Made by a program: the position numbers and the translations under genes
Origin: Promethearchaeota archaeon
Lineage (GTDB): Archaea; Asgardarchaeota; Lokiarchaeia; Sigyniarchaeales; SOKP01
Direction of reading: 5' to 3'
Assembly: GCA_016839705.1 (NCBI GenBank)
Contig: JAEOTR010000065.1
Span: 1 to 62,952, forward strand
Length of the DNA stretch: 62,952 nucleotides
Part shown: in pieces, positions 60,585-62,952 of the stretch
Numbering within the stretch: the first letter of the stretch is position 1
Layout of the letters: each line of letters starts with the position of its first letter
Notes under the pieces: model-generated
The model's database searches: none
What the model was told of the DNA's origin: nothing
Seen by the model: the letters and a program-made list of their open reading frames with translations, nothing else

Positions 60585-61748
60585 TCACATATATTTATCT
60601 AATTTAACTATCGAGTTTGTAAATTTTTGATAAATTTTGACATCTAATACAGGAAAATTTTTACGGATACGATTTTTTAATTCTTTTTCATTTATTTTTA
60701 AGGAATGGGACGGCTTCTTACCTTTTAAAACTAAATAAAGAACAGGGATCATATCAATTGATGTCTCCATCTGAGGATCCCTATTTAAAAATATTAGTTC
60801 TAGTTTTTTAAAAATAAAATGGTAAAACTCTTTATTATTTTTAAGATGCTTTGGAAAGAAAATTACCTCCCATTGGTGGTGACGATTATTTAATCTAATT
60901 ATTTGGACATTTTTAGTAAAATTTTCTTCTTTAGAAATTTCAACCAAAAAAATTCCTCGTTTATAAGTTGCATCAATTGCACTAGCAGCTTCAGAAGATC
61001 CAGGATTATAAATCCAATCATCTAAAATGAATTGATGGTGAAAATGTCCTAGAGCTAAATAATCAACACGATTTTTTAATTGGTTTACATTTTCTAATCT
61101 AATCCCCGGCACATTTTTCATTTGCCCTTCAATACCATAATGTTGCAATAGGATATTAAATATTCCTTCTTCTTTTTTAATAGATTCTTTAATTTTGGGT
61201 AAGTATTCCACGGGTTCCTGCCCAATATATCGAATTCCATGAATCATTACATTCTTTATTTGGATTTTCCCTCCTTTCTTCAAAAAAGAGTCATATGGTT
61301 TAAATACATTCTCTGTTGGTGCATCCAGATTTCCATCAAGTAATATTATTAGACCTAAACTTGAAATAAGTTTTAACCACGATTGACCACGTTTTGCTAT
61401 TTTCAAACCAAAAGAAAATTTTCGAATGTCATGATTTCCCTCAATTGCTATTATAGGAATCATCTCCTTTGTGCTGACTTTAAATTCAGTCAACATATCA
61501 ATTACTTCTAAAAGTTTTCCTGGTAACATCTCTAAAGAAGTAAACACATCTCCTCCTAATATGATGAAATCTACACTGTGCTCCATTGATAGTGCCAAAA
61601 TTTCTTTGAAAGCTTTTATAAAATCATCAGCGCGGTGTTGATTTTGATATTGTTGGCAACCAAGGTGAATATCACTGGCATGGATAAATTTCACAGGTTC
61701 CCCGTTAAATTTTTTAGATTCTATAACTGATCCAGGAGTTTTTATCAT
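60585..61748 (-). CDS. Mre11/SbcD-like DNA repair metallophosphoesterase
   Basis: A 387-residue calcineurin-like phosphoesterase. Metal-binding motifs appear in order: HASDIHLG (D26, H28), ILGGDVF (D67), IEGNHD (104-107), LLQHYG and ALGHFHHQF. The spacing and the post-catalytic YNPGSSEAAS capping region are those of Mre11/SbcD nucleases, which process DNA ends together with Rad50. No rad50 gene is adjacent, so it may be a second, stand-alone homologue; archaeal mre11 is usually in an operon with rad50, herA and nurA. The ATG lacks a clear ribosome binding site and may be leaderless. Confidence 0.82.
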   Translation of the reverse strand: MIKTPGSVIESKKFNGEPVKFIHASDIHLGCQQYQNQHRADDFIKAFKEILALSMEHSVDFIILGGDVFTSLEMLPGKLLEVIDMLTEFKVSTKEMIPIIAIEGNHDIRKFSFGLKIAKRGQSWLKLISSLGLIILLDGNLDAPTENVFKPYDSFLKKGGKIQIKNVMIHGIRYIGQEPVEYLPKIKESIKKEEGIFNILLQHYGIEGQMKNVPGIRLENVNQLKNRVDYLALGHFHHQFILDDWIYNPGSSEAASAIDATYKRGIFLVEISKEENFTKNVQIIRLNNRHHQWEVIFFPKHLKNNKEFYHFIFKKLELIFLNRDPQMETSIDMIPVLYLVLKGKKPSHSLKINEKELKNRIRKNFPVLDVKIYQKFTNSIVKLDKYM

Positions 61749-61921
61749 TCTAATTTAGGATTGAGAGTATAATTGATTAAAAGAGATTATAAAAGGATAA
61801 TCAATAACACTCATATAAATATTAATAGCCTTCAAAAATAGTGATAAATTTGATGTAGTAAGAAGATAATTCAAATTTAACGATCTGTTAATTAACAAAA
61901 TTTTTACAAAAAAAAAGAAAG

Positions 61922-62497
61922 ATGAGTAAAGAACGCTTCCAATATGATCTAGGGGTAATTCATGGTCGATTCCAGGTACTACATAATGATCATATTAAAT
62001 ATTTAATGACTGGGAAGGAACTATGCAAACATCTTGTAGTGGGGATCACAAATCCTGACCCTTCTCTAACGAGAGATTCCGATGCTAATCCACATCGCAG
62101 TTCATCTCTGGCAAACCCATTAACTTATTATGAACGCTATTTAATGATAAAAGCAGCCCTGTTAGAACAGGGTTTAAACTTATACGAATTTTCTATTGTA
62201 CCTCTCCCAATAAATATACCAGAGCTTATAAAATACTATGTTCCATTAGATGCTATTTTCTTTCTCACTATTTATGATGAATGGGGGCAACAAAAGAAAA
62301 AATTTTTCAACGATCTTGGATTAAAGATTCATGTCTTATGGGAAGTTCCATTAGATAAAAAAGGACTTAGTTCAAGTGATATACGTGAATCTATGATAAA
62401 AGGTGAAAAATGGGAACAGTTCGTGCCTTCAAGTACAGTAAAACTTATGAAGGAATGGGATATTGCTCAAAGATTGAAAGAAATAAGTTCAAAATGA
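61922..62497 (+). CDS. nadM: Archaeal-type nicotinamide-nucleotide adenylyltransferase
   Basis: A 191-residue nucleotidyltransferase of the NadM type, joining NMN and ATP to NAD. The HxxH-containing motif is GRFQVLHNDH (residues 15-24) and the C-terminal ATP-binding motif is LSSSDIR (149-155). The small size and the G-R-F-Q motif match archaeal enzymes. DAIFFLTIYDEWGQQ in the middle is a less common segment, so a related cytidylyltransferase-type activity cannot be fully excluded. Together with the phosphoribosyltransferase at 54698-56083 it indicates NAD salvage. ATG start in a purine-rich region. Confidence 0.85.
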   Translation: MSKERFQYDLGVIHGRFQVLHNDHIKYLMTGKELCKHLVVGITNPDPSLTRDSDANPHRSSSLANPLTYYERYLMIKAALLEQGLNLYEFSIVPLPINIPELIKYYVPLDAIFFLTIYDEWGQQKKKFFNDLGLKIHVLWEVPLDKKGLSSSDIRESMIKGEKWEQFVPSSTVKLMKEWDIAQRLKEISSK

Positions 62498-62624
62498 GAT
62501 TGTTCTATCGAATGAATTTGTTAAATAATATATTCAATATAATTCTTTATCTAAATATCACTGTCATTAATTATTAATACTGCATTAACAATATAAGAAT
62601 TAATTAAATTGTTTTTGGTGGAAA

Positions 62625-62952
62625 ATAATCCCTATTTTTCAGATTGATCTTGATGAAATTATCGTGGTTTATGTAACTCAAGGAATATTAGTGATTTTTT
62701 TTTCATTGCTAGCTTATCGAATACTGAAAAGAAAAAAGCAACGACTAAACATAATTTTTAGCCTCTTCTTTATTAGTAATATTATTAGTAGTATTACTAA
62801 TATGGTTTATAAACTCATTTCTGATAGTACGGTTGTTCTATTTCTCAATTTTTTAACTAATTTCTTTGTGATATTCGGTCCAATCTTTATACTTATTGTA
62901 AATTTGACAATATTAGAGTCAACCATAATTTTCTCCCTAAAACGGCAAAATA
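62625..62952 (+). CDS. N-terminal part of a membrane protein, cut by the right edge
   Basis: The frame is open to the last base. After a short acidic N-terminus (FQIDLDEIIVVY) there is a membrane helix (GILVIFFSLLAYRIL), a basic KRKKQR loop and at least two further hydrophobic segments (IIFSLFFISNIISSI and FFVIFGPIFILIVNL). No ATG lies upstream in frame. TGGTGG is followed three bases later by ATA (62625), the only codon at ribosome-binding-site distance; GTG at 62668 is an alternative that would cut into the first helix. Function is unknown as only about 109 codons are visible. Confidence 0.6.
   Translation, partial: MIPIFQIDLDEIIVVYVTQGILVIFFSLLAYRILKRKKQRLNIIFSLFFISNIISSITNMVYKLISDSTVVLFLNFLTNFFVIFGPIFILIVNLTILESTIIFSLKRQN

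Noticed and set aside
1..62952. CRISPR arrays, transposases, rRNA genes or phage modules
   Set aside because: None seen on reading both strands; the only mobile element supported is the intein.

Overview
This 63 kb window is very AT-rich (roughly 30% G+C by eye) and archaeal. The archaeal markers are a family B DNA polymerase with a C-terminal PCNA-binding-like tail and an intein, a tetraether-lipid-synthase-type radical SAM enzyme, an archaeal-type nicotinamide-nucleotide adenylyltransferase, an AbrB-PhoU phosphate regulator, a polyprenol-kinase-like enzyme, an Mre11-like nuclease, and a tRNA-Thr whose 27-nt intron has bulge-helix-bulge features. These sit beside bacterial-looking acyl-CoA genes: an acyl-CoA dehydrogenase, two crotonases, an acyl-CoA ligase, a Liv-type ABC transporter and a glycyl radical enzyme. 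Together this suggests an anaerobic, organic-acid-using Asgard archaeon of the Lokiarchaeia type. That placement is inference, because no rRNA or ribosomal protein is present.

Layout. 1-4.2 kb: a truncated membrane-anchored protein, a small membrane protein, a GyrI-like protein, an acyl-CoA dehydrogenase followed by a VOC/methylmalonyl-CoA-epimerase-like protein, and a 57-residue small protein. 4.2-12.8 kb: one minus-strand block running from a substrate-binding protein through LivH, LivM, LivG and LivF to a HEAT-repeat protein and an acyl-CoA ligase, read here as an uptake-and-activation unit for a carboxylic acid. 13-22.2 kb: a single 3090-residue, almost wholly hydrophobic protein with internal repeats, the most unusual gene here. 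22.4-26.1 kb: a GH4 enzyme, a possible structured RNA, a CTG-initiated small protein, a second VOC protein and a class I aminotransferase. 26.3-32.3 kb: a winged-helix/[4Fe-4S] protein behind overlapping inverted repeats, a zinc-ribbon methyltransferase, a DUF3795 protein, an acyltransferase, an enoyl-CoA hydratase and two hidden small proteins. 32.5-37 kb: a phosphate region with a PiT permease between two PhoU/DUF47-like helical proteins, an AbrB-PhoU regulator and a shared operator-like motif. 37-41.7 kb: a glycyl radical enzyme without a visible activase, an internally deleted copy of a transglutaminase-like gene, a phosphodiesterase, a frameshifted remnant and tRNA-Thr. 41.9-46.4 kb: DNA polymerase B split at its catalytic YGDTDS motif by a homing-endonuclease intein. 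46.4-63 kb: an SRPBCC protein, a duplicated membrane protein, a polyprenol-kinase-like enzyme, an MFS transporter, the Tes-like enzyme with a small partner, a PaaG-like crotonase, NAD salvage enzymes, an SDR, a SAP-SWIM protein, an anchored lipase, the Mre11-like nuclease and a membrane protein cut by the right edge.

Translation signals. Many genes carry GGTG- or GAGG-type Shine-Dalgarno sequences 3-9 nt before the start, so several GTG codons that open long frames are really part of the ribosome binding site. Using that spacing I moved several starts. It also points to a few near-cognate starts (CTG, ATA, TTA), which are reported as findings.
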